Positions 43,933 through 54,700 of a stretch of DNA of 64,000 bases are shown piece after piece. Every line of letters starts with the position of its first letter. The first letter of the stretch is position 1. The position numbers and the translations under genes were made by a program. The stretch is from DASRDU01 sp035652435 (GTDB lineage Bacteria > Acidobacteriota > Blastocatellia > RBC074), in contig DASRDU010000007.1 of the NCBI GenBank assembly GCA_035652435.1, forward strand, positions 1-64,000. The letters run 5' to 3'. Under the pieces are notes generated by a model. It searched no databases, was not told where the DNA came from, and worked only from the letters and a program-made list of their open reading frames with translations.

Positions 43933-44592
43933 TCAGGTCTGATTCCTGGCCACCCGGTTCTGCGCTCTGGCCTGACGCCGCTCGCGCCACTGATGCCGGT
44001 AACGCCACGCGAAAATCACAATGCCGATGATGACGATGGCCGTGGCGATCTCCCCGTACAGCACCAGGTAATCGCCCACCTTCCGCCAGTTGTGACCGAA
44101 GCTTTTGCCGAGCAGAATCAGAATAGTATTCCAAGCCGCCGCACTGATCGCGCACAACACGGTCGTGGCGGGCAGATTCATCCGCGACATCCCCGCCGCA
44201 ACCGAGACTATCGCGCGGGGGCCTGAAATAAAGCGGTTCGCAACGATGACACCGTAGCCGAACCGCTGAAACATACTCTCCACACGGTGAATCGCCCTGA
44301 CCGGCAGAAAACGACCGAAGCGGCCTTCGACGATGTGTTCCTCGAAATAGCGCCCGCCCGCGTAGGCCGTCATAAACCCGAGCGTGCCGCCCAGCGTGGA
44401 CGAAATCAGCATCGGGAAGAATCCGATTGCGCCGACCCCGACCAGCGTGCCGGCGAAAACCAGCATCACGTCGCTCGGCGAAGGCGGAAAGACGTTCTCG
44501 ATGTAGGCGATCAGAAACACCAGCGCCAGCACTCCCACCGGAGGCAGTTGCTGAAGCCAGCCGATCAACTGCTCAACGTCAAGCCAGCTCAT
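43933..44592 (-). CDS. DedA family membrane protein
   Basis: A 219-residue integral membrane protein of the DedA/SNARE-associated (VTT) family. It has several hydrophobic segments and the typical ENVFPPSPSDVMLVFAG motif near the N-terminus and the RFISGPRAIVSVAAGMSRM motif in the middle. Members work as lipid scramblases or in undecaprenyl-phosphate and phosphatidylethanolamine recycling in bacteria. The C-terminal tail is Arg-rich. Its ATG overlaps the HD gene stop by four bases (ATGA), indicating translational coupling. Confidence 0.88.
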   Translation of the reverse strand: MSWLDVEQLIGWLQQLPPVGVLALVFLIAYIENVFPPSPSDVMLVFAGTLVGVGAIGFFPMLISSTLGGTLGFMTAYAGGRYFEEHIVEGRFGRFLPVRAIHRVESMFQRFGYGVIVANRFISGPRAIVSVAAGMSRMNLPATTVLCAISAAAWNTILILLGKSFGHNWRKVGDYLVLYGEIATAIVIIGIVIFAWRYRHQWRERRQARAQNRVARNQT

Positions 44593-45185
44593 TCCCGTGA
44601 CTTCCTTAGTCCCGCAATCAGTTCCGCGGTCAATTCATCAATCCCGAGGCCGGAAAAATCCGCGTCGGAATTTTCCCTGAACTCACCCAGGCCGCGCGCA
44701 CCGCCCTTTTCATATTCCCGCGCCTGCAGGAGCAGGTCGAGTTTGTCCGCGGCCTTGACGATGCGCGATTCGACGCTCGTGCGCTGCTCGTAATCGCGCC
44801 ACAATTCCAGATACGATTCACCGGCCGGGCCTGTCGCCTCAAGCATCTCCGCCGCAATTCGTTCATCGGCGGCTTTCAGCGCGTCGTTGCCGAAATAGCG
44901 CTTGATTGTCGCCGGCAGGTCTCCCGTGCGCGCTTCCGTCAGGTCGTGCAGCAGCGCCATGCGCAGCACCCGCTCCACATTGACATGCATCCCGCGAGCC
45001 AGAGCGCGGTCGGCCAGCCACATCGCGATCAGGGCGACGCCGAACGAATGCGCAGCGACCGATTCCACGTCGCGCACGCCGCGCAGCAGCCAGCCTGTGC
45101 GCGGCACCGCCTTCAGGCGCATCATCTCTGACAAAAAATCAATGATTCGCGAAGCTTCAACTGCATTGTCCTGATTGTTTTTCAC
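44589..45185 (-). CDS. HD-domain hydrolase (YfbR/HDDC2-like 5'-nucleotidase family)
   Basis: A 198-residue HD phosphohydrolase. The metal-binding positions are seen in SVAAHSFGVA, MALLHDLTEARTGD (the HD pair) and KAADKLDLLLQ. The RTGW and LLHDL-TEA blocks place it with the YfbR/HDDC2 group of 5'-deoxynucleotidases. I choose GTG 45185 (MKNNQDNAVEA) because the conserved region begins soon after; an in-frame TTG at 45221 would add 12 residues. Its stop overlaps the DedA start. A metabolic link to DedA is not obvious. Confidence 0.82.
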   Translation of the reverse strand: MKNNQDNAVEASRIIDFLSEMMRLKAVPRTGWLLRGVRDVESVAAHSFGVALIAMWLADRALARGMHVNVERVLRMALLHDLTEARTGDLPATIKRYFGNDALKAADERIAAEMLEATGPAGESYLELWRDYEQRTSVESRIVKAADKLDLLLQAREYEKGGARGLGEFRENSDADFSGLGIDELTAELIAGLRKSRE

Positions 45186-45369
45186 CCCGACAACGCTACC
45201 GATTTTGCGCGCGAGCGTCAACCGGCATCCATAAAGGACGCCGAAAGCCGGCCAGGGGGCCAGCAGATTTTCTTCGTGAACCTTCGTGTCCGCGGGTCAG
45301 TCTTCTGTTATATTTCACGTTTGCCTGAGCCGTCTGTACGCGCTCAATACTTTGCTAAGGGAATAATTT

Positions 45370-46422
<1,053 letters not shown>

Positions 46423-46439
46423 CCGGATCACGCCCAAAT

Positions 46440-46946
46440 CTACTTATCTTTCAGCAATCCCGTCGTCTGCTCAGTCACACTCGCCTGCTGAACGATCTTT
46501 GATGTGGTCGTGCGCTGCGGAGGCACATACGCGACGGGGGCGCTTTGCGCCGGTGGCAGCGGCAGCTGACGGGACTGAGGCGTTTTCACCGCCAGAGCCG
46601 GCTCTTCTTCAGAAAAGATTTTTCTCGCCAGCCGCGCGACCGGTCCGAAGAGGTTGATCAGGATCATCAGGCCGACCCAGACAAAGATCGAGCCGAAAAC
46701 CAGCCCCTCGCCATCGTGTCGTCCGATGGCAAATCCGAACAACACATTGGCAATAAGCATCAGCGTAATGCCGAGCATCGCGCCTCTTCTGACCATCGAA
46801 GGGTGTCGCTCGGGTTTGCTGCCTTCACCCGCGGAGGCGTCATTCCCGACAAGAAGACCGACTGTGCCATCAAGGCGAAAGCCACAGCCGGGGCAGAACC
46901 GGGCGCTTTTTGAGGCGGGCTGATTGCCACACTGCGGGCAGAACAT
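46440..46946 (-). CDS. Zinc-ribbon membrane protein of unknown function
   Basis: A 168-residue protein that opens with a double-CxxC zinc ribbon (MFCPQCGN, then FCPGCGFRLD). Two hydrophobic segments follow (MLGITLMLIANVLFGFAIG and VFGSIFVWVGLMILINLFG). The C-terminal third is Pro/Gln/Thr-rich and probably disordered. Such zinc-ribbon-plus-membrane proteins are common and poorly characterised. ATG 46946 follows GGGAGG. It is on the opposite strand to dusB and converges with it. Confidence 0.75.
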   Translation of the reverse strand: MFCPQCGNQPASKSARFCPGCGFRLDGTVGLLVGNDASAGEGSKPERHPSMVRRGAMLGITLMLIANVLFGFAIGRHDGEGLVFGSIFVWVGLMILINLFGPVARLARKIFSEEEPALAVKTPQSRQLPLPPAQSAPVAYVPPQRTTTSKIVQQASVTEQTTGLLKDK

Positions 46947-47003
46947 ATTTACCTCCCGGGGTGATGATTGGATCGCTGCCGGATTTCTGGGGCAGCGACG
47001 GAC

Positions 47004-48068
47004 TCACAAGAGACTGATTACATCCTTAAGCAGCGTCGCCGCCACCGCCGCGCGCGAGGAAGCGCCGCCAGCCACCAGCAAAGGCCCGTAAAGATCGGTC
47101 TGAAACTCAACCGCCTTGTTCGAGTGGCGCACGGAATACATCTGATCCTGTGGTGAAACGGCTTGTGGGGAGACTGATAATCTGACGCCTTCACCGTGCG
47201 GATGAGCAAGGGCGATCAGTTTAATCGCTCTTCCCGCCGAACGCGCGCCTTCGATCATGCGCTCAGGGATTTCATCAATGCCTTTGCGCTCCACCTGCTC
47301 AAGCGTGGCGTCGGCATTCATCAGGACATTGGCGAGAATCACGAGCTTCGCTGCCGAATCCCAGCCCTCCACATCGTAGCGCGGGTCGGGTTCGGCGATG
47401 CCTTTGTCCTGCGCTTCGGCCAGCGCGTCAGTGAAACTCAAGCCGTCTTCGTTCATCCGCGTCAGGATGTTATTTGTTGTGCCGTTGAGGATGCCACGAA
47501 TCCTGATAATCCTCGCCCCGATCAGCTCACGGCGGGCAAAACTCAGTGTGGGCAGCGCCGCGCAGGTGGCCCCGCTGTGCGCCAGCTTCACGCCTTTGCC
47601 CGCGGCCAGGCGTTCCAGCTTCGGCCCGGCAAAGAGCAGCACGGCTTTGTTGGCAGTGACTACGTGCAGGCCCCGATTCAGTGCTTCAGTGACGATGGTG
47701 ATCGCCGGTTCGCCCTGCGTCTCCAAGCCGCTCGGCAATGTTTCGATGACAGCTTGTACTCCGGCTTCTGCAAAGAGCCTGACGGCTTCTGCCGGCGTCG
47801 CGGCGACGGCGCCTGCCTTTGTCAGAGGCTGACGTGTCTCTTTCAGAAAGGCGATTGAGGTGTCTGGCGGGCGGCGACCTGTCTGATACAGGACAGACAC
47901 CGGCGTCAGATCCAGGCCGTCGTCATTGATAACCACGCCGCTTCGGTCACTGACGGCGGTGACTTTGATCTCGGTCCCGAATTCTGACCTCAGCCACTCG
48001 CGCCGCTCTGCGAGCAGTCCGCCGAATGCGCGCCCGACATTACCCAGACCTGCGATTGCGATTTTCAT
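47004..48068 (-). CDS. hom: Homoserine dehydrogenase, short form without ACT domain
   Basis: A 354-residue homoserine dehydrogenase. The NAD(P)-binding fold starts AIAGLGNVGRAFGGLL, the dehydrogenase domain has VVTANKAVL, and the catalytic region contains RGILNGTTNNILTRM and GWDSAAKLVILANVL. It reduces aspartate semialdehyde to homoserine for threonine and methionine synthesis. There is no C-terminal ACT domain, so it is probably free of that form of allosteric control. The gene overlaps the preceding LEA-like gene by four bases, an unexpected partner. Confidence 0.9.
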   Translation of the reverse strand: MKIAIAGLGNVGRAFGGLLAERREWLRSEFGTEIKVTAVSDRSGVVINDDGLDLTPVSVLYQTGRRPPDTSIAFLKETRQPLTKAGAVAATPAEAVRLFAEAGVQAVIETLPSGLETQGEPAITIVTEALNRGLHVVTANKAVLLFAGPKLERLAAGKGVKLAHSGATCAALPTLSFARRELIGARIIRIRGILNGTTNNILTRMNEDGLSFTDALAEAQDKGIAEPDPRYDVEGWDSAAKLVILANVLMNADATLEQVERKGIDEIPERMIEGARSAGRAIKLIALAHPHGEGVRLSVSPQAVSPQDQMYSVRHSNKAVEFQTDLYGPLLVAGGASSRAAVAATLLKDVISLL

Positions 48069-49087
48069 TCTGCCGTAGTTGCCGCCGGTAACAACCCTTT
48101 GATTTCACGCACGACGCGCTGCACGTCTTCCTCATCGGCGAGCGCGATCATAAAGAACCTGTAGCCTTCGCTGATGCAGATGACGCCGTTCGCGAAAAAC
48201 CAGACGCCGTTGAGCAGCGGGTTGCCGCCGAGGATCAGGCTGATGGGAAATCCCGTCGCCGTCGCGCCGGAGAAAGCCGAGGCGATCATCGTCGCGCCGG
48301 CGGCCATGCTGAATGCACCGAGCAGCGGGGCGCCGACGTATTTCGTCAGGTCGCGCTGAAACTCGATGTTCGCGCGCTCGGCTTCATCGAGTTCGCCGCT
48401 CGCGATGCGGCGTTCCTGCTCCTTCAGGTATTCGTTGTAACGCTCGGTGACTTTACGCAGGCCGATGATCGGCAGGGAACTGTGAAAGAGGAAACTGGTC
48501 GCGCCGCCCGCGCCGAGGATCGTCGCGCCGAGTGTGGGCAGCGCTGACCCGGCGCGCACACCGGCGATCATTGAAAATGTCACGACCGCAGTTTTGCCCG
48601 GATTGTTTTTGATCCACTCGCGCGCCTTTGAGTAACCGCTCACGGTCGCTTCCATAATCCGCGCGCCGCTCGTCCCGGCGCTGTATGCCTGTTCGGCGCG
48701 GCGGTAAAAGGTTTCGGCCGTGCCGAAAAACTCGCGCGCCTTTGCTTCGGCGGTCTCGGCGGCTTTGGTGGCCGTCTTCTTGAAATCCTCGGCGCCCTCC
48801 TTCGCGTCGGCACCAACCTTCGCGGCAGTGTCGCGGAGATTTTCAGTCACGCGATATTCGTCATCAATTTTCTTCGCCCGCTCGCCGGCAGCTTTCGCCG
48901 CATCATTCACCGCCTCCGCGCCCTTGCGCGCCGCGTCGCTGGCGGCTTTGCCCGCGGCGTTGGCGACGTTGCCGGCAGTGTTGATGCCCTGCTCCAGCTT
49001 CTCGCGCAGCTTGAACTGTTCGTCGAGTTCGCGGGCCTTGCGCTGCGCGGCCTCGCGCAATTCCTCAAGTTTCCTGGTGTAACTCAT
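48065..49087 (-). CDS. LEA-like coiled-coil protein with C-terminal membrane segments
   Basis: A 340-residue protein. Residues about 1-130 are almost entirely charged helix rich in Ala, Lys, Asp and Glu, with 11-residue periodicity similar to LEA and apolipoprotein helices (AAGKAASDAARKGAEAVNDA). The rest contains hydrophobic stretches (TAVVTFSMIAGVRAGSALP, LLGAFSMAAGATMIASAF and the last GGNPLLNGVWFFANGVICI). LEA-type helices in other organisms protect membranes during drying; that role here is an inference. ATG 49087 follows GGAGGC. Its stop overlaps the hom start codon. Confidence 0.6.
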   Translation of the reverse strand: MSYTRKLEELREAAQRKARELDEQFKLREKLEQGINTAGNVANAAGKAASDAARKGAEAVNDAAKAAGERAKKIDDEYRVTENLRDTAAKVGADAKEGAEDFKKTATKAAETAEAKAREFFGTAETFYRRAEQAYSAGTSGARIMEATVSGYSKAREWIKNNPGKTAVVTFSMIAGVRAGSALPTLGATILGAGGATSFLFHSSLPIIGLRKVTERYNEYLKEQERRIASGELDEAERANIEFQRDLTKYVGAPLLGAFSMAAGATMIASAFSGATATGFPISLILGGNPLLNGVWFFANGVICISEGYRFFMIALADEEDVQRVVREIKGLLPAATTAE

Positions 49088-49177
49088 AATTGCCTCCGTT
49101 CTGAATCCTGTTCCGTGGCAGGAAGCTGCCAGACAGAATGATTTACGTCGCCTTGAACAGCAATGTTCTCTCCGACT

Positions 49178-51385
49178 TCAGGCCCTCAGTTCACGCACCA
49201 GCCCGGTGAACCGGTGTACCGCTTCGAGGTTGTTCATCGCCGCGCCAATCGCTTTGGTCGTGCCGATCATCACGACCGTTTTCTTCGCCCTCGTGAGCGC
49301 CGTGTAGAGCAGATTGCGGCTGAGCATCATGAAATGCTGCATGTGCAGCGGGATCACGACCGCCGGATATTCGCTGCCCTGCGATTTGTGACAACTGATC
49401 GCGAATCCGTGACCGAGTTCGAGTATGTCAGCATAATCGTAATTCACGATCCGGTCGGCGAAGCGGACGGCGATCATCTGATCCTCCAGATCAATCCACT
49501 CAATGCGGCCCAGGTCGCCGTTGAAGACTTCGAGCTTGTAGTTGTTGACGCGCTGAATGACTTTGTCGCCGACGCGCAGGGTGCGGTTGCCGCGCGCGTA
49601 TTCGGGTTTGCGCTCGCCCGGCGGGTTGAGGTGTTGTTGCAGCAGCGCGTTCAGACTGTTCGTGCCGACCTGCCCGCGGTTCATCGGCGCCAGCACCTGA
49701 ATGTCATTTACCGGGTCGTAGCCGAATCGCTTCGGCAGGGCCACGGCAACTGACTTGACGATCAGGTCGGCGACTTCGTGCGGCTCTTCGGCGGCGATGA
49801 AGTAACAATCCGTCTGCCCGGTGCCGGGTTTGACGAGCGCCGGGAACTCCCCGCGGTTGAGGCGGTGCGCATTCTGGATGATCAGACTTTCGGCGGCCTG
49901 TCTGAACACCCGCGTCAGCCGCGCGACCGGCACGGCGCGCGAATCAATCAGGTCGCGCAGCACCGTGCCGGGGCCGACCGACGGCAGTTGATCCACGTCG
50001 CCCACGAGAATGAGCTGCGAGTGAGCGGCAACGGCCTTGATCAGGTAATTCGCCAGCACCACGTCGAGCATCGAAGCCTCGTCAACGATAATGACGTCGG
50101 CTTCGAGCGGGCTCGTCTCGTCGCGCTTGAAGCCCATCCTCGACGGGTCGAATTCGAGCGTGCGGTGCAGCGTCTTCGCCTCCTCGCCTGTGACTTCCGA
50201 CAACCTCTGCGCGGCGCGCCCGGTCGGGGAAGCCAGCAGCACGCGCTTCCGCATGGCGTGAAAGAGCGCAACCAGCGCGCGCAACGCGGTCGTCTTCCCG
50301 CACCCGGGGCCGCCTGTCAGCACCATCACGCGCGAGCCCGCGGCCAGCCGGATGGCGGCCCGCTGCTCGTCGGAAAGCTGGATGCCTTTGGTTTCTATGA
50401 ACCGATCAAGCCACGTATCCACACGCTTCGCGTCAACGCGCACCGGCGCTTCCGCCAGCATTTTCACCCGCCGCGCGATTGCCCGTTCCGATTGCCACAA
50501 GGGAGGCAGATAAATCGCGACATCAGCCAGCGGGTCGTCGGGCTCTTCTTCGATTTTCAACAGCCCTTCATTGAGCAGCGCGTCAAGCGAAGCCGCAAGG
50601 CGCGTCTGATCTTCGACCCCCAGGGTTTCTGCGGCGCGCCTGAGCAATTCGCGCCGCGGCAGGTAACAATGCCCCTGCTCCGTCGCTTCGCCGAGTACGT
50701 GCTGCAACCCGGCGCGCAGCCGCTCTTCGGCGTCGGCCCTGATGCCTAAGTTGCGCGCGATCTGATCCGCCGTTCTGAAGCCGACGCCATAAATATCGGC
50801 GGCCAGCCGGTAGGGCGTCTTCTCGACAATCGGAATCGAGTCGTTGTTGTACTGCTTGTAGATTTTGACGGCGAAGTGGGTTGAGACGCCGTGCGATTGC
50901 AGAAAGATCATCACGTCCTTGACGGCGCGCTGCTCCTGCCACGTTTTCTGAATCAGCTCGATGCGTTTGCCGGAAACCCCTCTGACTTCGACGAGGCGCG
51001 AGATGTCGCTTTCGATGATGTCGAGCGTCTGTTCGCCGAAATGCTCGACGATGCGTCTGGCCGTGACCGGGCCAACGCCTTTAATCAGACCGGAGCCGAG
51101 ATATTTCTGAATGCCGGCAACCGTCGCCGGACGGGTCACCTGATAATCCGCCGCCTTGAACTGGTCGCCGTACTGCGGGTGCGTCGTCCAGAATCCGGTC
51201 AGGCGCAGACTCTCGCCGGGAGAGACGGCGGAGAAGTTGCCGGTGACGGTGACCGGTTCGGCGTGACCGGGGATGAGGAAACGCAGCACGGTGTAGCCGT
51301 TCTGGTCGTTGTGATAAGTGATGCGCTCGACCGAGCCGGTGAGCGTCTGCTGGGCCTGTACGCCGCTTTCCATCTCGGGTGGCAT
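49178..51385 (-). CDS. recD2: RecD2-type helicase
   Basis: A 735-residue superfamily 1 helicase of the RecD2 type. An N-terminal OB-like and helix-hairpin-helix region (GVGPVTARRIVEHFGEQTLD) precedes the ATPase core with Walker A TGGPGCGKTTALRAL, DEXX motif IIVDEASMLDV, QLPSVGPGTVLRDL, and a late motif HKSQGSEYPAVVI. RecD2 is a 5'-3' DNA helicase in species lacking RecBC and helps DNA repair. No RecB or RecC is seen nearby. The ATG at 51385 gives the usual length. Confidence 0.9.
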   Translation of the reverse strand: MPPEMESGVQAQQTLTGSVERITYHNDQNGYTVLRFLIPGHAEPVTVTGNFSAVSPGESLRLTGFWTTHPQYGDQFKAADYQVTRPATVAGIQKYLGSGLIKGVGPVTARRIVEHFGEQTLDIIESDISRLVEVRGVSGKRIELIQKTWQEQRAVKDVMIFLQSHGVSTHFAVKIYKQYNNDSIPIVEKTPYRLAADIYGVGFRTADQIARNLGIRADAEERLRAGLQHVLGEATEQGHCYLPRRELLRRAAETLGVEDQTRLAASLDALLNEGLLKIEEEPDDPLADVAIYLPPLWQSERAIARRVKMLAEAPVRVDAKRVDTWLDRFIETKGIQLSDEQRAAIRLAAGSRVMVLTGGPGCGKTTALRALVALFHAMRKRVLLASPTGRAAQRLSEVTGEEAKTLHRTLEFDPSRMGFKRDETSPLEADVIIVDEASMLDVVLANYLIKAVAAHSQLILVGDVDQLPSVGPGTVLRDLIDSRAVPVARLTRVFRQAAESLIIQNAHRLNRGEFPALVKPGTGQTDCYFIAAEEPHEVADLIVKSVAVALPKRFGYDPVNDIQVLAPMNRGQVGTNSLNALLQQHLNPPGERKPEYARGNRTLRVGDKVIQRVNNYKLEVFNGDLGRIEWIDLEDQMIAVRFADRIVNYDYADILELGHGFAISCHKSQGSEYPAVVIPLHMQHFMMLSRNLLYTALTRAKKTVVMIGTTKAIGAAMNNLEAVHRFTGLVRELRA

Positions 51386-51793
51386 GCTAATGCTTCAATA
51401 ATCCCTGATCAAACAAAACACTGATCACCGTCAGGAGCAGATTATTTCCAACCGCTCCGGGGATGCTGCATCGTTACCCCTCCGAAAATCCGTAACGCGA
51501 TTCAGATTTCTGAATAATCACTCCCGCGCTTCAAAACTCAGAACTAATTACGGGCCGCTGACAAGCATTCACGGCTGAACACCTTCCGCAGGCAGGACGC
51601 CGCGGCAATCCGTTGGAACACCAGTTGCGCTTCGAGACACCGGCTCGGACATAGCCGTTTTTGGATTTTTATCAAGAAACGTTTTGGAATTCTTTCCAAA
51701 AGAGTGAATCGAATCTGTCTCTGCCCGCGAGCCTGAATCAGGCGCCGCAAACAGAAGACAGAGAACTGAAGCAAAGGAGTTGAAGAAGCCGCA
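51386..51793. promoter_or_regulatory. Divergent control region upstream of the TonB receptor
   Basis: The gap separates recD2 (leftward) from the TonB receptor (rightward). The AT-rich part near 51660-51710 holds an 8-base inverted repeat: TTTTGGAA (51682-51689), TTCT, then TTCCAAAA (51694-51701), about 90 bases before the receptor ATG. A small hairpin GCCTGA/TCAGGC follows at 51731-51743. The receptor has a ribosome binding site AAAGGAG, spaced rather far from its ATG. The repeat is a candidate operator or leader hairpin; I did not find convincing promoter hexamers. Confidence 0.45.
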
Positions 51794-54700
51794 ATGAACA
51801 ATAAATCACTTCCCGGCCTTATGAGCTTTCGCAGCATTTCAATGATTGCTGTCATGACATTATTTATTCTGACCGGCCTGATGTGGTCGGGCGCGATTGC
51901 CCAGACGACCACTTCAACCGTCAGCGGGACGGTAAAGGATTCAACCGGCGCCGTCGTGCCCGACACTAAAGTCGTACTGAGAGACACGGCCACGCGCCGT
52001 GAGATTACTGTTGTCACCAATCACGAAGGGCAGTTTGTCTTTGCCAACGTGACTGCCGGGAATTATGAGATCACTGCCGAAAAGGCCAGCTTCAGAAAAG
52101 CCGATCTCAGAGACATCACCGTCAACGTCGGCGTCCCGGCCACGGTGAATATTGAATTGCAGCCGGGGACGATTGCCGAGATCGTGACGACCACGGCGAC
52201 TGACTCGCAGGCGGTCGTCAACACGGAGAACGCCGAACTGCAGACGACCGTGCTGTCGCGACAGATCAATGACCTGCCGCTCAACGGGCGCAACCCGCTT
52301 GATCTGGCCAACCTGCAGGCCGGCGTCAATCAGAGCGGCGACAACCGCGAGGCCTCAGTGAACGGGCTGCGCGGGACGTTCACCAACCTGACGTGGGACG
52401 GCATCAATATCAATGACAACTTCATTCGCACCGACACCTTCTTTGGCGTGGCCGCGCCGAGTGTCGTCAGTGTTTCCGAATTCACGCTGACGACGCAGAA
52501 TGGCGGGCCGACCGATGGCCTCGGCGTCGCGCAGGTCAAGCTGATCACGCCGCGCGGTTCCACCCAATTTCACGGCAGCCTGTTTGAATTCCACCGCAAC
52601 GACGCGCTCGATGCAAACTCCTTCTTCAACAACGCGACGGGCGTGCCGAAAGAGAAGCTGATCCGCAACCAGTACGGCTTCAATCTGGGCGGGCCGATCA
52701 AACTCCCGAAGAAAGTCTTCGGCCCGGTCGGCTTCGATACGGACAAGCTGTTCTTCTTCACTTACTACGAAGGCACGAAGGAAAGGACTCAGGCGAGCGT
52801 GCTGCGCACTGTGCTGACGCAACCGGCGCGGCAGGGCAGTTTCACTTATCGGCGCGCCGATAACGGCCAGTTGCAGACCGTCAACCTGCTCGCCCTGGCG
52901 GGCGCGAGAGGCGTGGTTGACCCAATTGCGAAGCGGCTCATTGACCTGACTCCGCTGCCAAACGATCTGGCCTCGGGCGATCTGGCGAACACCCCAGGCG
53001 CGGCTGCGTCCTCGAACGTCGCCGGTTACCGCTTCAATACCGGTTCGGGCACTGATCAGAATTTGTGGGGCTTCCGCGTGGATTACGACGCGACGGCAAA
53101 GCACCGCTTTGAGGCGACCTTCAGCCGCTTCGATTTCAACCTGCCGAATGACCCATTCAATGCCATCGAAGAACCCTTCCCCGGCCTGCCGGGTGGCGGG
53201 CAGAAATCAACCCGCCCGCGCGGTTCGTTCGCGTGGAACTGGACGCCGACTACGAATCTCAACAATGAACTGCGTGGCGGCTTCAACAACTACGACGTCA
53301 GATTCTTCACCAGAGAGCCGTTTGCCGATGGCTTCCGCGTGACTTTCCCGCTGATCACCGACCCGGTGCAGAACACACTGCCGCAGGGGCGGAAGGCGAC
53401 GAATTATGAAATCTTTGACAACGTCAACTGGGTCAAAGGCCGCCATCAGGTGCGCTTCGGCGGCAGTTACCGCCGCGTTTACACTGAGCCTTTCGATTTT
53501 GTCGGGACGATCCCGCTCTACACCATCGGCTTTAACGGCGTCGGTCTGAGCAGCCCGCTCAGGCGCAACGCGACGTCTTTCCCCGGCGGGATTTCAACTG
53601 ATGATTTCAGCCGCGCGACCAACATCCTCGAGATTCTGACTGCCCCTGTCTCGCAGGCGGATCAGACATTCAACGTCGCCAGCCGCACTTCCGGGTTCAC
53701 GAGCGGCGCCGAGAGCCGTCAGCGGCTTTCGTATCACACCATCTCCGGGTACGCCGGGGATACGTGGCGCGCCAGGTCGAATTTCACATTCAATGCCGGG
53801 GTGCGTTACGAATACATCTCGGTGCCGACCGAGCAGAGGGGTCTGGCGCTGCTGCCGCGCGGCGGGCTCGGAGCTTTGCGCGATCCGAATGCCGTGCTGG
53901 ATTTCGCCGGGTCGGGCACGGGGCGTGCGTTCTTCAACGACGACCTCAACAACTTCGCCCCAAGCGTCAGCTTCTCGTGGGACCCGTTCGGCCACGGCAA
54001 GATGGCGATCCGCGCGGGCTATTCGATCTCATATGTGATTGACAACAACATCACGACCGTCCTGAATGCCATCACCGCCGGCGACGGCCTCGCCACCGCC
54101 GTGACGATTGATGACGTGGCCGGGACGCTGAGTGGCCGCGGGCGGGTCACGATCCCGGCGCCGCAATTCAAGGTGCCGCGCACGATCAGCGAAAATCTGG
54201 CGATCAATTCGCAGACGGCGCTCTTCACGATTGACCCGAAACTGCGGACGCCTTACGTCCAGCAGTGGAACCTGAGCATCGAGCGCCAGATCCTGCCCGA
54301 CACGATCTTTGAAGTGCGCTACGTCGGCAACCGCGGGACGAAGCTGACGCGCGGCGTGGACATCAATCAGTTGAGAATTTTCGACAACGGCTTCCTGGCT
54401 GATTTCCAGCGCGCCCAGCGCAACCTTGCCGCGCACGGCGACCCGACGGTCGGCGAAACGTTGCAGATTTTCCCGAAGCTCGGAGACTTCAGCGATTTCG
54501 GTCTGGGCATCGCGTTACTCGATGACCCGGGCGTCCGCTCGCTGATCGCGCAGGGGCAGGTCGGCGAACTGGCCAGATTTTATGTCGTCAACCGCGACTT
54601 CTTCCTCGACCCGAACAACGGCTTCGGCGTGCAGCTGACGCCGGGCTTTTTCCTGCCCGCGAATCCGAATACGTTCGTCGCGGATTACATCGGCAACGGC

